Origin: Sandaracinus amylolyticus
GTDB taxonomy: Bacteria; Myxococcota_A; Polyangia; Polyangiales; Sandaracinaceae
NCBI RefSeq assembly: GCF_021631985.1
Contig: NZ_CP070225.1
Location: 7,874,001-7,938,000, forward strand
Reading direction: 5' to 3'
DNA length: 64,000 nt
In this document: positions 24,549 through 31,981 of the stretch, piece by piece
How the letters are laid out: each line of letters starts with the position of its first letter
Position numbering within the stretch: the stretch's first letter is position 1
Notes under the pieces: model-generated
The model's database searches: none
What the model was told of the DNA's origin: nothing
What the model saw: the letters and a program-made list of their open reading frames with translations, nothing else
Position numbers and translations under genes: made by a program

Positions 24549-26214
24549 AAGGTGCGAAGAGAACCACCGATTCGCGAGGCGGGATCGCGATCTCCACCGT
24601 TCCGTCGGGCGCGACCTCGAACCTGAGCGCGCCGCCGAGGCGATCCTCGAGCACGGTGCCGGGCGAGAAGCTCGTCGCGACGCGCGCGCTCGACGTCTGC
24701 ACGGGATGGGTGTTGAGCGCGACGAGCACGCGCTCGTCGTCGTGGGCGCGCTCCCACGCGAGCATCCCGGCGTCGGCGGGCGGCGACTCGAGCTCCATGC
24801 CTCCGACCTCGCTCGCGTAGCGCACCACCAGCGCGCCGCGACGCAGCGCGATCGAGCCACGGCGCAGCGCGGCGAGCCGCTGGATCAGCGCGAAGCTCGG
24901 GAGATCTTCGCGGAACCCCGACTCCCACATCACCTCGCGCGCCTCGTGGTGCGAGCGGCCGGAGAACTCCTGCTCGGTCCCGTAGTAGATGCCGGGGATC
25001 GAATCGAGCACGAACATCGCGACCAGCGCTTGATCGACGGCGAACGCGTCGGGCACCTCGGCGCGCACGCGCGGCAGATCGTGGTTGTCGGCGATGGTCA
25101 CCCGCGCCTGCCACGGCGAGAGCCCGATGCCGAAGGGCTGCGGCACGTCGCGGAAGAGCGCGCGGTTCGTCTCGAGCGCGGCGCGCGCGGTGGAGGGCGG
25201 GGCGCCCCCGAGGATCACTCCGTCGATCAGCGTCATCTTCGCGGGGAAGTCGAAGCCCGCGTCGAGCGCGCCTTCCGCGGTGTGGCGCGCGATCTCCGCG
25301 CCGTCGGCCTCGTAGATCTCGCCGAGCAGGAAGAAGCGCCGCTTGCCGTGGGCGTCGAGGCGACGTCGCACTCCGTCGCAGAACGCCTGCCAGAACGGGA
25401 GCTCGACGTGGGGCACCGCGTCGATGCGGAAGCCGTCGACGTCGGTGACGAGCACCCAGTGCACGAACGTCTCGATCATCGCCTCGACGACGTCTTCGCG
25501 CGCGGTGTCGAGATCGCGCAGGCCGGTGGGGAAGTCACCGTAGCGGCGCTCTTCGTAGTCGCCGAGGTCGCCGATGCCGCGCCGATGGAAGTGCTCGCGG
25601 CCGAGCTCGACGATCGCGCCGTCCGCGGCGAAGACGCGCAGGGGCCCGTCGTGCCAGAGGATCGGCGCGTCGTATCCCTCGCGGCGATAGGGCGGCAGGT
25701 CCTCGTCGGGATCGATCGTGCCGTCGTGATCGAGGTCGTACCCGAACACCCGGCCCGCGTGGTTCGTGACGATGTCGACGATCACCACGATGTCGCGGGC
25801 GTGGGCGGCGGCGACCAGCGACTGCAGCTCTTCGAGCGTGCCGAAGCGCGGGTTGTGCGCGGTGAAGTCGCTCGCCCAGTAGCCGTGATAGCCGTCCTCG
25901 CTCTCGATGCGCGGCACGTTGGCGACGATCGGAGAGATCCAGATCGCGCTCATGCCGAGGCGAGCGACGTAGTCGAGGCGCTCCTCGACGCCGCGCCAGT
26001 CGCCGCCCTGCACCCGCGCGAGATCGCCGGGCACCGGTTCGATCCCGTCGGCGTCGTCGTTGCTCGGATCGCCGTTCTCGAAGCGATCGACGAGCACCTG
26101 GTAGATGACGCGATCACGCCAGTCGTCGACGTGGGTCGAGACGCGCGGAGTCGGATCGGGATCACACGCGGCGGCGCAGAGCGCGAGCAGCGCGACGGCA
26201 GATCGCTGGATCAA
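24547..26214 (-). CDS. GH13 alpha-amylase-type lipoprotein
   Basis: A 555-residue glycoside hydrolase of family 13 with a lipoprotein leader ending AAAC (Cys17). The TIM barrel begins DRVIYQVLVDRFENGDP, typical of cyclomaltodextrinase/neopullulanase-like enzymes. Conserved regions are DIVTNHAG (region I), GFRIDAVPHV (nucleophile Asp265), LLGEIYE (acid/base Glu299) and ADNHD (Asp379). The active site looks intact. The TTG start overlaps the stop codon of the acetate kinase fusion gene (TTGA), indicating translational coupling. It should hydrolyse alpha-1,4-glucans at the cell surface or periplasm. Confidence 0.93.
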   Translation of the reverse strand: MIQRSAVALLALCAAACDPDPTPRVSTHVDDWRDRVIYQVLVDRFENGDPSNDDADGIEPVPGDLARVQGGDWRGVEERLDYVARLGMSAIWISPIVANVPRIESEDGYHGYWASDFTAHNPRFGTLEELQSLVAAAHARDIVVIVDIVTNHAGRVFGYDLDHDGTIDPDEDLPPYRREGYDAPILWHDGPLRVFAADGAIVELGREHFHRRGIGDLGDYEERRYGDFPTGLRDLDTAREDVVEAMIETFVHWVLVTDVDGFRIDAVPHVELPFWQAFCDGVRRRLDAHGKRRFFLLGEIYEADGAEIARHTAEGALDAGFDFPAKMTLIDGVILGGAPPSTARAALETNRALFRDVPQPFGIGLSPWQARVTIADNHDLPRVRAEVPDAFAVDQALVAMFVLDSIPGIYYGTEQEFSGRSHHEAREVMWESGFREDLPSFALIQRLAALRRGSIALRRGALVVRYASEVGGMELESPPADAGMLAWERAHDDERVLVALNTHPVQTSSARVATSFSPGTVLEDRLGGALRFEVAPDGTVEIAIPPRESVVLFAP

Positions 26215-28016
26215 CCCTCGCGCGGCTCCTGCACGCCCTCGAACGCGACGACGCTGTCGCTGGTGAGCCCCGCAGCGTTGGCCTCGTCGGTGTCGACGTG
26301 CATGTCGAGCGTGAACTCCGGGTGCACCCGCACGATCACGTCGCCCATCGTCATCTCGCGATCACCGTCGACGCGCACCTTGATGACGTCGCGATCCTGC
26401 ACGCCGAAGTCGCGCGCTTCGTCGGGCGACATGTGCACGTGACGGTGCGCGAGGATCACGCCGCTGGGGATCTCCACCGAGCCCACGGGGCCGCGCAGCG
26501 TGAGGCCGGGCGTGCCCTCGAGCTTGCCCGACTCGCGCAGCGGCGGGCTCACGCCGAGCGTGATGGCGTCGGTGCGCGCCACCTCGACCTGGGTCTGCTT
26601 GCGCAGCGGGTTGATGATCGCGACGCGGCGGACCTCGCCCTTGGGGCCGACGAGATCGACGGTCTCCCGGGTGACGTACTGGCCGGGCTGGGTCACGTCG
26701 CGCTTCTTCGTGAGCTCGTAGCCCGGACCGAAGAGCGCGTCGCAGTCGGCGCGCGAGAGGTGCACGTGGCGCACGCTGACGCCGACCGGGATCGGACGGG
26801 CGCGCACGCTGCGGATGGTCGCGGTCGGACCGACCACGCAGCGCATCACCTCGCGCGCGATAATGCGCTCTTCGTCGGTGCGCACCACGAGCACCTTGGT
26901 GGGGGCGCGGGGCGCGGAGATCTCGACGATGCCGCCGTGATCGGCGGCGCGCTTCGCCTCGTTGGCGCGCTCGTCGAGGGCGACGCCCATGAAGATCAGG
27001 CCCTCGCAGACCTTGCTGCGCACGAGCGCGGAGTTCTCGCCGATGCCGCCGGTGAACACGATCGCGTCGGCGCCGCCGAGCGTCGCGGCGTACGCGCCGA
27101 CGTACTTGCGGAGGCGGTGCACGAACACCTCGATCGCGAGGCGCGCCCGGGGATCGCCGGCTTCCGCGGCGTTCTGGATGTCGCGGAAGTCCGCGCCGAT
27201 GCCCGAGAGACCGGCGAGCCCGGAGCGACGGTTGAGCAGCTCGTCGATGTCGCCCGCGGCCATGCCCTGCTTCGCGAGGAGCATCGGGATCGCGGGATCG
27301 AGATCGCCGGCGCGGGTGCCCATCACCAGGCCCTCGAGGGGCGTCATGCCCATCGAGGTCTCGACCGACACGCCGTGCTCGATCGCGCTGACGCTCGCGC
27401 CGCCGCCGAGGTGACAGGTGATGAGCTTGAGGCGCGAGAGATCGGTCCGGAGGTGCTCGGCGGCCGAGAGCGCCATGTACTGGTGGCTCGGGCCGTGGAA
27501 GCCGTAACGGCGGATGCCCTTCTCGAGATAGAGCTCGTGGGGGATCGCGTAGCTGTAGGCGTGCGGTGGGAGCTGCGCGTGGAACGCGGTGTCGAACACC
27601 GCGACGTGCGGGACCTGGGAGAAGACGGCGCGCGCGGCGCGGATGCCGGCGAGGTTCACCGGGTTGTGGAGCGGCGCGTAGGCGGCGCACTCCTCGATGA
27701 TGCGCTCGGCGCGCTCGTCGACCGGCGTCGGGGTGACCAGCTGCTCGCCGCCGTGCACGACGCGATGACCGACCGCGGCGAGCGCGCTCGGATCGGGCAG
27801 CGGTCCGGCGTCGCGCGTGAGGTGCGCGAGGATCGCGCGCAGCGCGCCGGTGACGTCGCGTCCGTCGATGCGATCGCTGCCGCCCTCGTGGATGTGCGTG
27901 GCGTCCGCGGTGCCGACGCGCTCGACGCGCCCGGCGGCGAGGCGCGCCTCGGTGTCCATCTCGTAGAGGTTGTATTTGACGGAGGTCGATCCGACGTTGA
28001 CGACCAGGACGCGCAT
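26211..28016 (-). CDS. Acetate kinase-PduL phosphotransacylase fusion
   Basis: A 601-residue bifunctional protein. Residues 1-395 are a complete acetate kinase: VLVVNVGSTSVKYNLYEM, HRVVHGGE, FDTAFH (Asp142), RRYGFHGPSHQY, HLGGGASV and FTGGIGENS. Residues about 408-592 form a PduL-type phosphate acyltransferase with the paired metal-binding motifs VRHVHLS (His417, His419) and HRHVHMS (His524, His526, His528), plus INPLRKQTQVEVARTDAI. Together they would convert acetyl-CoA to acetyl phosphate and then to acetate with ATP formation. PduL replaces the usual Pta. No encapsulation peptide or microcompartment genes are nearby. The gene is coupled to a downstream amylase. Confidence 0.95.
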   Translation of the reverse strand: MRVLVVNVGSTSVKYNLYEMDTEARLAAGRVERVGTADATHIHEGGSDRIDGRDVTGALRAILAHLTRDAGPLPDPSALAAVGHRVVHGGEQLVTPTPVDERAERIIEECAAYAPLHNPVNLAGIRAARAVFSQVPHVAVFDTAFHAQLPPHAYSYAIPHELYLEKGIRRYGFHGPSHQYMALSAAEHLRTDLSRLKLITCHLGGGASVSAIEHGVSVETSMGMTPLEGLVMGTRAGDLDPAIPMLLAKQGMAAGDIDELLNRRSGLAGLSGIGADFRDIQNAAEAGDPRARLAIEVFVHRLRKYVGAYAATLGGADAIVFTGGIGENSALVRSKVCEGLIFMGVALDERANEAKRAADHGGIVEISAPRAPTKVLVVRTDEERIIAREVMRCVVGPTATIRSVRARPIPVGVSVRHVHLSRADCDALFGPGYELTKKRDVTQPGQYVTRETVDLVGPKGEVRRVAIINPLRKQTQVEVARTDAITLGVSPPLRESGKLEGTPGLTLRGPVGSVEIPSGVILAHRHVHMSPDEARDFGVQDRDVIKVRVDGDREMTMGDVIVRVHPEFTLDMHVDTDEANAAGLTSDSVVAFEGVQEPREG

Positions 28017-28049
28017 GGCCGGGGATCATAGACGGATCGGCGTCGGCGG

Positions 28050-28239
28050 GGGGCGGGGGTGAGGGGGTCCGGCGCTCGGGTGATCGCGGCTGCCTTTCGA
28101 TGGCCGGTGTGAGCGTCGGGTGGCGGAGGGTCGATCGCGGCGCGCGCGTTGCGCTCTGCCGCGCTCGACCTGATCAGCATGGGGTCGGCGTCGTGGGGCC
28201 CGCGCTCACGAGAGCGCCGGACCCCCTCACCCCCGCCCC
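28050..28239. repeat. Perfect 28-bp inverted repeats bounding 134 bp
   Basis: A 28-bp G-rich arm at 28050-28077 is repeated exactly, in reverse complement, at 28212-28239. The 134 bp between them holds no gene. The structure sits immediately upstream of the ackA-pduL start codon (28016) in the 544-bp gap 28017-28560. It resembles a small non-autonomous mobile element or a very long-stem regulatory hairpin. No target-site duplication is obvious. Confidence 0.8.
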
Positions 28240-28421
28240 GGTACGCTGGGTCTGCCGTCTCGAAAGGTGAGGGCTCGGAGAGCTCGCGACCGATCCGCGC
28301 TGTTCGCGCGGCTCGGACGCTCGCGAGTCGCAGCGCGCGGCAAAGCCGCGCGACTGGAGCCGATTGGTGGGAACGGCAGCGCGCGCCCACGCGCCGCGAC
28401 TGGAGCCGATTGCGTCGGAAG

Positions 28422-28549
28422 CTCCGACTCCAATCGTCTCACTCCCTCCTGCCCCTCCTGCTCTCCTTAGCGGCAAGAACTCCTGCTCTCCTCTGCGAAG
28501 CTCCTGCTCTCCTCAGAGGCAAAAACTCCTGCTCTCCTCAGAGGCTGTG
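28422..28549. repeat. CTCCTGCTCTCCT repeat block, locus 1
   Basis: After CTCCGACTCCA the sequence carries several copies of CTCCTGCTCTCCT(T/C), separated by short AAGAACT or AAAAACT spacers. On the minus strand it reads as repeated GGAGAGCAGGAG directly downstream of the metallophosphoesterase stop codon (28561). It aligns closely with 52295-52388 and more loosely with 31850-31978. The upstream 28335-28420 part holds two direct copies of GACTGGAGCCGATTG. Confidence 0.75.
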
Positions 28550-28560
28550 GGGGTGCGGGC

Positions 28561-29328
28561 TCAGCGCACGGTGGGCATCTCGTCGATGGGCTGGTGCAGG
28601 GGCTCGAGCTCGACGACGTGGAAGCCGGGGTGCTCGGCGTGGAGGCGGCGCATCAACGGGAGCGCGACGTTGTGGACCGGGATGCCGTTCTCGGTGCGCG
28701 ACATCGGCGAGCCGTGGTGCGCATGGCCGTGGAACACGACGTCGACCGGGTACCGATGCAGCGGCTCCTCGAGGCGGCCGCAGCCGCAGTACGCGAAGAT
28801 CTCCGGGGGCTCGCCCTCGACCGTTCCGCGCACCGGCGCGTAGTGCATGATCGCGATGCGACGCTCGGTGCGCAGGCGCTGCAGCGCCGCCTCGAGCTTC
28901 AGCGCTTCGTCGATCGCCTCCTGGACGAACGCCTTGATCATGCGCTCGCCCCACGGGCCGAGCGTGCCGCGGCCGAAGCCACCGACGAAGCCCTTCACGC
29001 CCGCGATGCCGATGCCGTGCACCTCGATCGCGTCGCCGTCGAGGATCTGCACGCCCGCGTCGGTGAGGATCTTCGTGATCTCCTGCTGCGCGCCGCCCTC
29101 GTAGTCGTGATTGCCGAGCACGCCCGCCATCGGCACGCGCGCGACCGCGAGCTCCTTCGCGAGGATGTGGGCCTCCTCGGGCGTGCCGTAGTCCGTGAGG
29201 TCGCCGCAGAGCAGCAACACGTCGGCGTGCTCGTTCACGCGCGAGAGCAGCGGCGCGATCGTGCCCGCGGAGGTCTTGCGGCAGTGCAGATCGCCGACCG
29301 CGGCGATGCGAATGGGGCGTTCCGTCAT
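28561..29328 (-). CDS. Calcineurin-like metallophosphoesterase
   Basis: A 255-residue phosphoesterase with all dinuclear-metal motifs: AAVGDLHCR, LLCGDLTDYG, VLGNHDYE, IAIMHYAPV and FHGHAHHGSP. No signal peptide is present, so it acts in the cytoplasm. The ATG at 29328 is chosen because the strand motif IRIAAVGDLH starts right after it. It is divergent from a nucleotidyltransferase-like gene with about 110 bp between them, a pairing that suggests linked nucleotide chemistry. The physiological substrate is not evident. Confidence 0.92.
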   Translation of the reverse strand: MTERPIRIAAVGDLHCRKTSAGTIAPLLSRVNEHADVLLLCGDLTDYGTPEEAHILAKELAVARVPMAGVLGNHDYEGGAQQEITKILTDAGVQILDGDAIEVHGIGIAGVKGFVGGFGRGTLGPWGERMIKAFVQEAIDEALKLEAALQRLRTERRIAIMHYAPVRGTVEGEPPEIFAYCGCGRLEEPLHRYPVDVVFHGHAHHGSPMSRTENGIPVHNVALPLMRRLHAEHPGFHVVELEPLHQPIDEMPTVR

Positions 29329-29438
29329 GGTCGACGTGCTCCGTGCGCCGCGGACCGGTGCAATGGATGCGCCGAGCTGCCCTCGACGGGCTGGCGCATC
29401 GATTGCTGTTCCAACGTTCCCCACGGAGGAGGAACCCG

Positions 29439-30251
29439 ATGCGCCTCGCGTCCCGCGCCTCGCCCGAGCGTCCGCCCGAGGATCCCGAGCTCGCGTTCTA
29501 CGCGAAGGTGATCCGCACCCTGAACCGCGCGCACGTGCCCTTCCTCGTCGCAGGCGCGGCCGTTCTGCAGCACCACACCGGGCTCTGTCGCGACACCAAG
29601 GATCTCGATCTCTTCATCCACGAGCGCGATCTCGAGCGCGCGCTGAGCACGCTCGAGGCGAACGGGCTCGAGACCGAGGTCGCGTTCCCGCACTGGCTCG
29701 CGAAGGCGCACGAGCACGGGAAGTTCGTCGATCTCATCTACAACTCCGGGAACGGCGCGACGCCGGTCGACGACCTCTGGTTCGAGCACGCGTCGCCGGG
29801 AACGCTGCTGGGCGAGCCGGTCTCGTTCTGCCCGGTCGAGGAGACCATCTGGTCGAAGTCGTTCGTGCAGGAGCGCGAGCGCTACGACGGAGCAGACGTC
29901 GCGCACCTGCTCGCGGCACGCGCGAAGGATCTCGACTGGAAGCGGCTGGTGTGGCGCTACGGACGCTTCTGGCGCGTCCTGCTCTCGCACCTGGTGCTCT
30001 TCGGCTTCATCTACCCCGACCTGGCGCGAAACGTCCCGGACGACGTGATGGACGAGCTGCTCGAGCGGCTGCGGGTGGAGAGGCAGATCGTCACGCGCGA
30101 GCGCTTGTGCCTCGGAACGTTGCTGTCGCGCGAGCAGTACCTGGTCGACATCGAAGCGGGCCGCCGTGACGGACGATTGCCGCCGACCGGTCGCATGCAC
30201 GCGGTCGACGTCGCGGCGTGGACCGCGGCGATCCACCGGAAGGAAGAGTAG
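29439..30251 (+). CDS. Nucleotidyltransferase-fold protein
   Basis: A 270-residue protein with a minimal nucleotidyltransferase signature: LNRAHVPFLVAGAAVLQHHTG followed by RDTKDLDLFIH, where the two aspartates of DLDLF would bind metal, then FVDLIYNSG. The C-terminal half is helical (DVAHLLAARAKDLDWKRL, HLVLFGFIYPD). A strong GGAGGAGG lies just upstream of the ATG at 29439. Relatives include MNT- and AbiEii-like proteins, which can modify tRNA or proteins. No adjacent HEPN partner is seen; instead a metallophosphoesterase is divergently encoded. Confidence 0.75.
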   Translation: MRLASRASPERPPEDPELAFYAKVIRTLNRAHVPFLVAGAAVLQHHTGLCRDTKDLDLFIHERDLERALSTLEANGLETEVAFPHWLAKAHEHGKFVDLIYNSGNGATPVDDLWFEHASPGTLLGEPVSFCPVEETIWSKSFVQERERYDGADVAHLLAARAKDLDWKRLVWRYGRFWRVLLSHLVLFGFIYPDLARNVPDDVMDELLERLRVERQIVTRERLCLGTLLSREQYLVDIEAGRRDGRLPPTGRMHAVDVAAWTAAIHRKEE

Positions 30252-30341
30252 AGGACCGGGGGAACGGCCGGCGGGCGGGAACGTGCCGTCGGCGCAGGGA
30301 GCGTTCGTGCGCCCTGCCCTGCTCCGTGTCATGTCGCGGCC

Positions 30342-31172
30342 GTGTCCGTGTCGCCCGAGCCTTCGCTCCGCGTCGTGTTCGTGCAGCGCGGGTTGCCCGC
30401 CGCGAGCGCGGGCGCCCTGGCGTTCGTCGTCGGCGATCGGCTCGGGCTCGTGACGTTGCTCGGGGTGCGGCGGCTCCTCGACCTCGAGGACGCGTGGCTG
30501 CTCTTCGCGGCCGCGATCGTGAGCGGCGCGATCGCGATGACCCGCGCCCGCGTGCTGCCGTGGATCGGCGCCTGGGCGGTGCTCGCGCTCTACGTGCTGG
30601 TCGCGTTCACGCCGCTCTTCGACGCGCAGTACCGCGCGTGGCTGCTGGAAGAAACGCCGGGTCCGGCCGACGCGATCGTCGTGCTCTCGTCGGACGTGAC
30701 CCGCGCAGGTCGTTTGAGCAGCAACGGTCTGTCGCGCCTGGTCGCCGGGCTCGCGCTCGCGCGCGACGGGCACGCGCCGCTCTTGGTGCGCACCGACCTC
30801 GGGCCCGGCCACGCCGACGACACCGGCGACGCGCGCGAGCTCGCGGAGGGCACGAGCGTGGAGATCGTGCGCGTGGGGCCGGTCGCGAGCACCCGCGACG
30901 AGGCGCTGCGCGTCGACGAGCTCGCGGCCGCGCGTCACCTGCGTCGCGTGATCGTGGTGACCGACGCGATGCACGAGCGCCGCGCCGCCGCGACGTTCCG
31001 CGCGATGGGCCTCGACGTGATCGCGGTGCCGGCGCCGGAGCGCGACTTCTCGATCCCACCGCGCGATCCCGACGATCGCGTGCGCGCGTTCGAGGAATGG
31101 ATCACGGAGCGCGCGGCTTGGACGCTGTACGCGATGCGTGGATGGATCGACGAGGGAGACCAGGCACGATGA
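30342..31172 (+). CDS. DUF218/YdcF-like membrane protein
   Basis: A 276-residue protein with two or three N-terminal TM segments (about 15-90) and a DUF218 (YdcF/ElyC/SanA) domain. The motif GPADAIVVLSSDVTRAGRLSSNGLSRLVAGLALARDG matches the start of that domain, followed by STRDEALRVDELAA and VIVVTDAMHERRAAATFRAMGLDVIAVPAP. ElyC-like proteins influence envelope lipid-carrier metabolism. The GTG at 30342 is the best start available; the upstream ATG at 30331 is out of frame. Its stop overlaps the next ATG (ATGA). Confidence 0.8.
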   Translation: MSVSPEPSLRVVFVQRGLPAASAGALAFVVGDRLGLVTLLGVRRLLDLEDAWLLFAAAIVSGAIAMTRARVLPWIGAWAVLALYVLVAFTPLFDAQYRAWLLEETPGPADAIVVLSSDVTRAGRLSSNGLSRLVAGLALARDGHAPLLVRTDLGPGHADDTGDARELAEGTSVEIVRVGPVASTRDEALRVDELAAARHLRRVIVVTDAMHERRAAATFRAMGLDVIAVPAPERDFSIPPRDPDDRVRAFEEWITERAAWTLYAMRGWIDEGDQAR

Positions 31173-31573
31173 TCGGCGCGATCGAGCTTCGCTGCGCGCA
31201 CTACCTGCTCGCGGTCGGCGCGGAGGATCTCGAGCTCCACGACGACGGCACCTCGACGTGGCGCGCGCTCTTCGCGCTGCTCGCCGACGGAACGCGCGTG
31301 ATCGTGCGCGGCTCGCTGGGTGAGCGCGAGATCGCGGAGCTGGGGACGCGCATCGACGAGCTGCTGCGAGGAGAGCGCGCGGCGGTGAGCTTCCTGACCG
31401 GCGACGGGACGCTCTACGTGGCGCTCGAGCGGCGCAAGGGCGACGAGCTGGGCCTCTTCGTACGGCTCGTGAGCGACGCGTCGCGAGGCGCGTACTCGTG
31501 CGCCGAGACGCGCGCATCACGGGCGCGGGTGGCGCAGCTCGCGCGCGACGCGCTCGGCTTCCCGTACGGTTGA
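31169..31573 (+). CDS. Small hypothetical protein coupled to the DUF218 gene
   Basis: A 134-residue protein with no recognised domain: alternating strands (IELRCAHYLLAVGAEDLELHD, RVIVRGSLGEREIAEL) and a terminal helix RARVAQLARDALGF. No signal peptide or TM segment. The start forms an ATGA overlap with the DUF218 gene, so the two are made together. It ends in a repeat-rich convergent region shared with the amylase gene at 31982. Confidence 0.65.
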   Translation: MIGAIELRCAHYLLAVGAEDLELHDDGTSTWRALFALLADGTRVIVRGSLGEREIAELGTRIDELLRGERAAVSFLTGDGTLYVALERRKGDELGLFVRLVSDASRGAYSCAETRASRARVAQLARDALGFPYG

Positions 31574-31594
31574 GCCCCTCTCAGGAGATGCTCG

Positions 31595-31978
31595 ACTCGA
31601 ATCGGTCCGATGCGCGCCGATCCGAAGATTTTTTGAGGAGAGCAGGAGGGTTAGGAAGGCCACGGCGATCGGCCCGACGCTCGACTCGACTGGGCCCGAT
31701 GCGCTCGATCGAGGTTTTTCTGAAGAGAGCACGAATCGAACGACAGCCAGGATGACTGGCCCGATCCTTCGAATCGCCCCGACTCGTTCGATGGCCTCGA
31801 CTCGATGCAGCCGAGTCGTCAGCAGCAGATATCAGGAAGACACTCCGACGTGGTCTTCCTAACCCTCCTGCTCTCCTTAGAAAAATCCCCTGCTCCATAG
31901 CCAAGATGCGCACAGCGCATATCAGGAAGACCACGTCGACGTGGTCTTCCCGATCACTCCTGCTCTCCTGAGAAGGAG
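31595..31978. repeat. Repeat-rich convergent region, locus 2, with 26-bp palindrome
   Basis: This 408-bp gap between convergent genes (31574-31981) contains no gene. It holds a plus-strand GGAGAGCAGGAGGGTTAGGAAGGCC (31634 on), several GACTCGA/AATCGG motifs, and two direct copies (period 90 bp, from 31829 and 31919) of ATATCAGGAAGAC...GACGTGGTCTTCC...CTCCTGCTCTCCT. The second copy contains a perfect 26-bp palindrome at 31925-31950. The elements could terminate transcription from both sides. They are related to the blocks at 28422 and 52295. Confidence 0.8.
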
Positions 31979-31981
31979 CTC

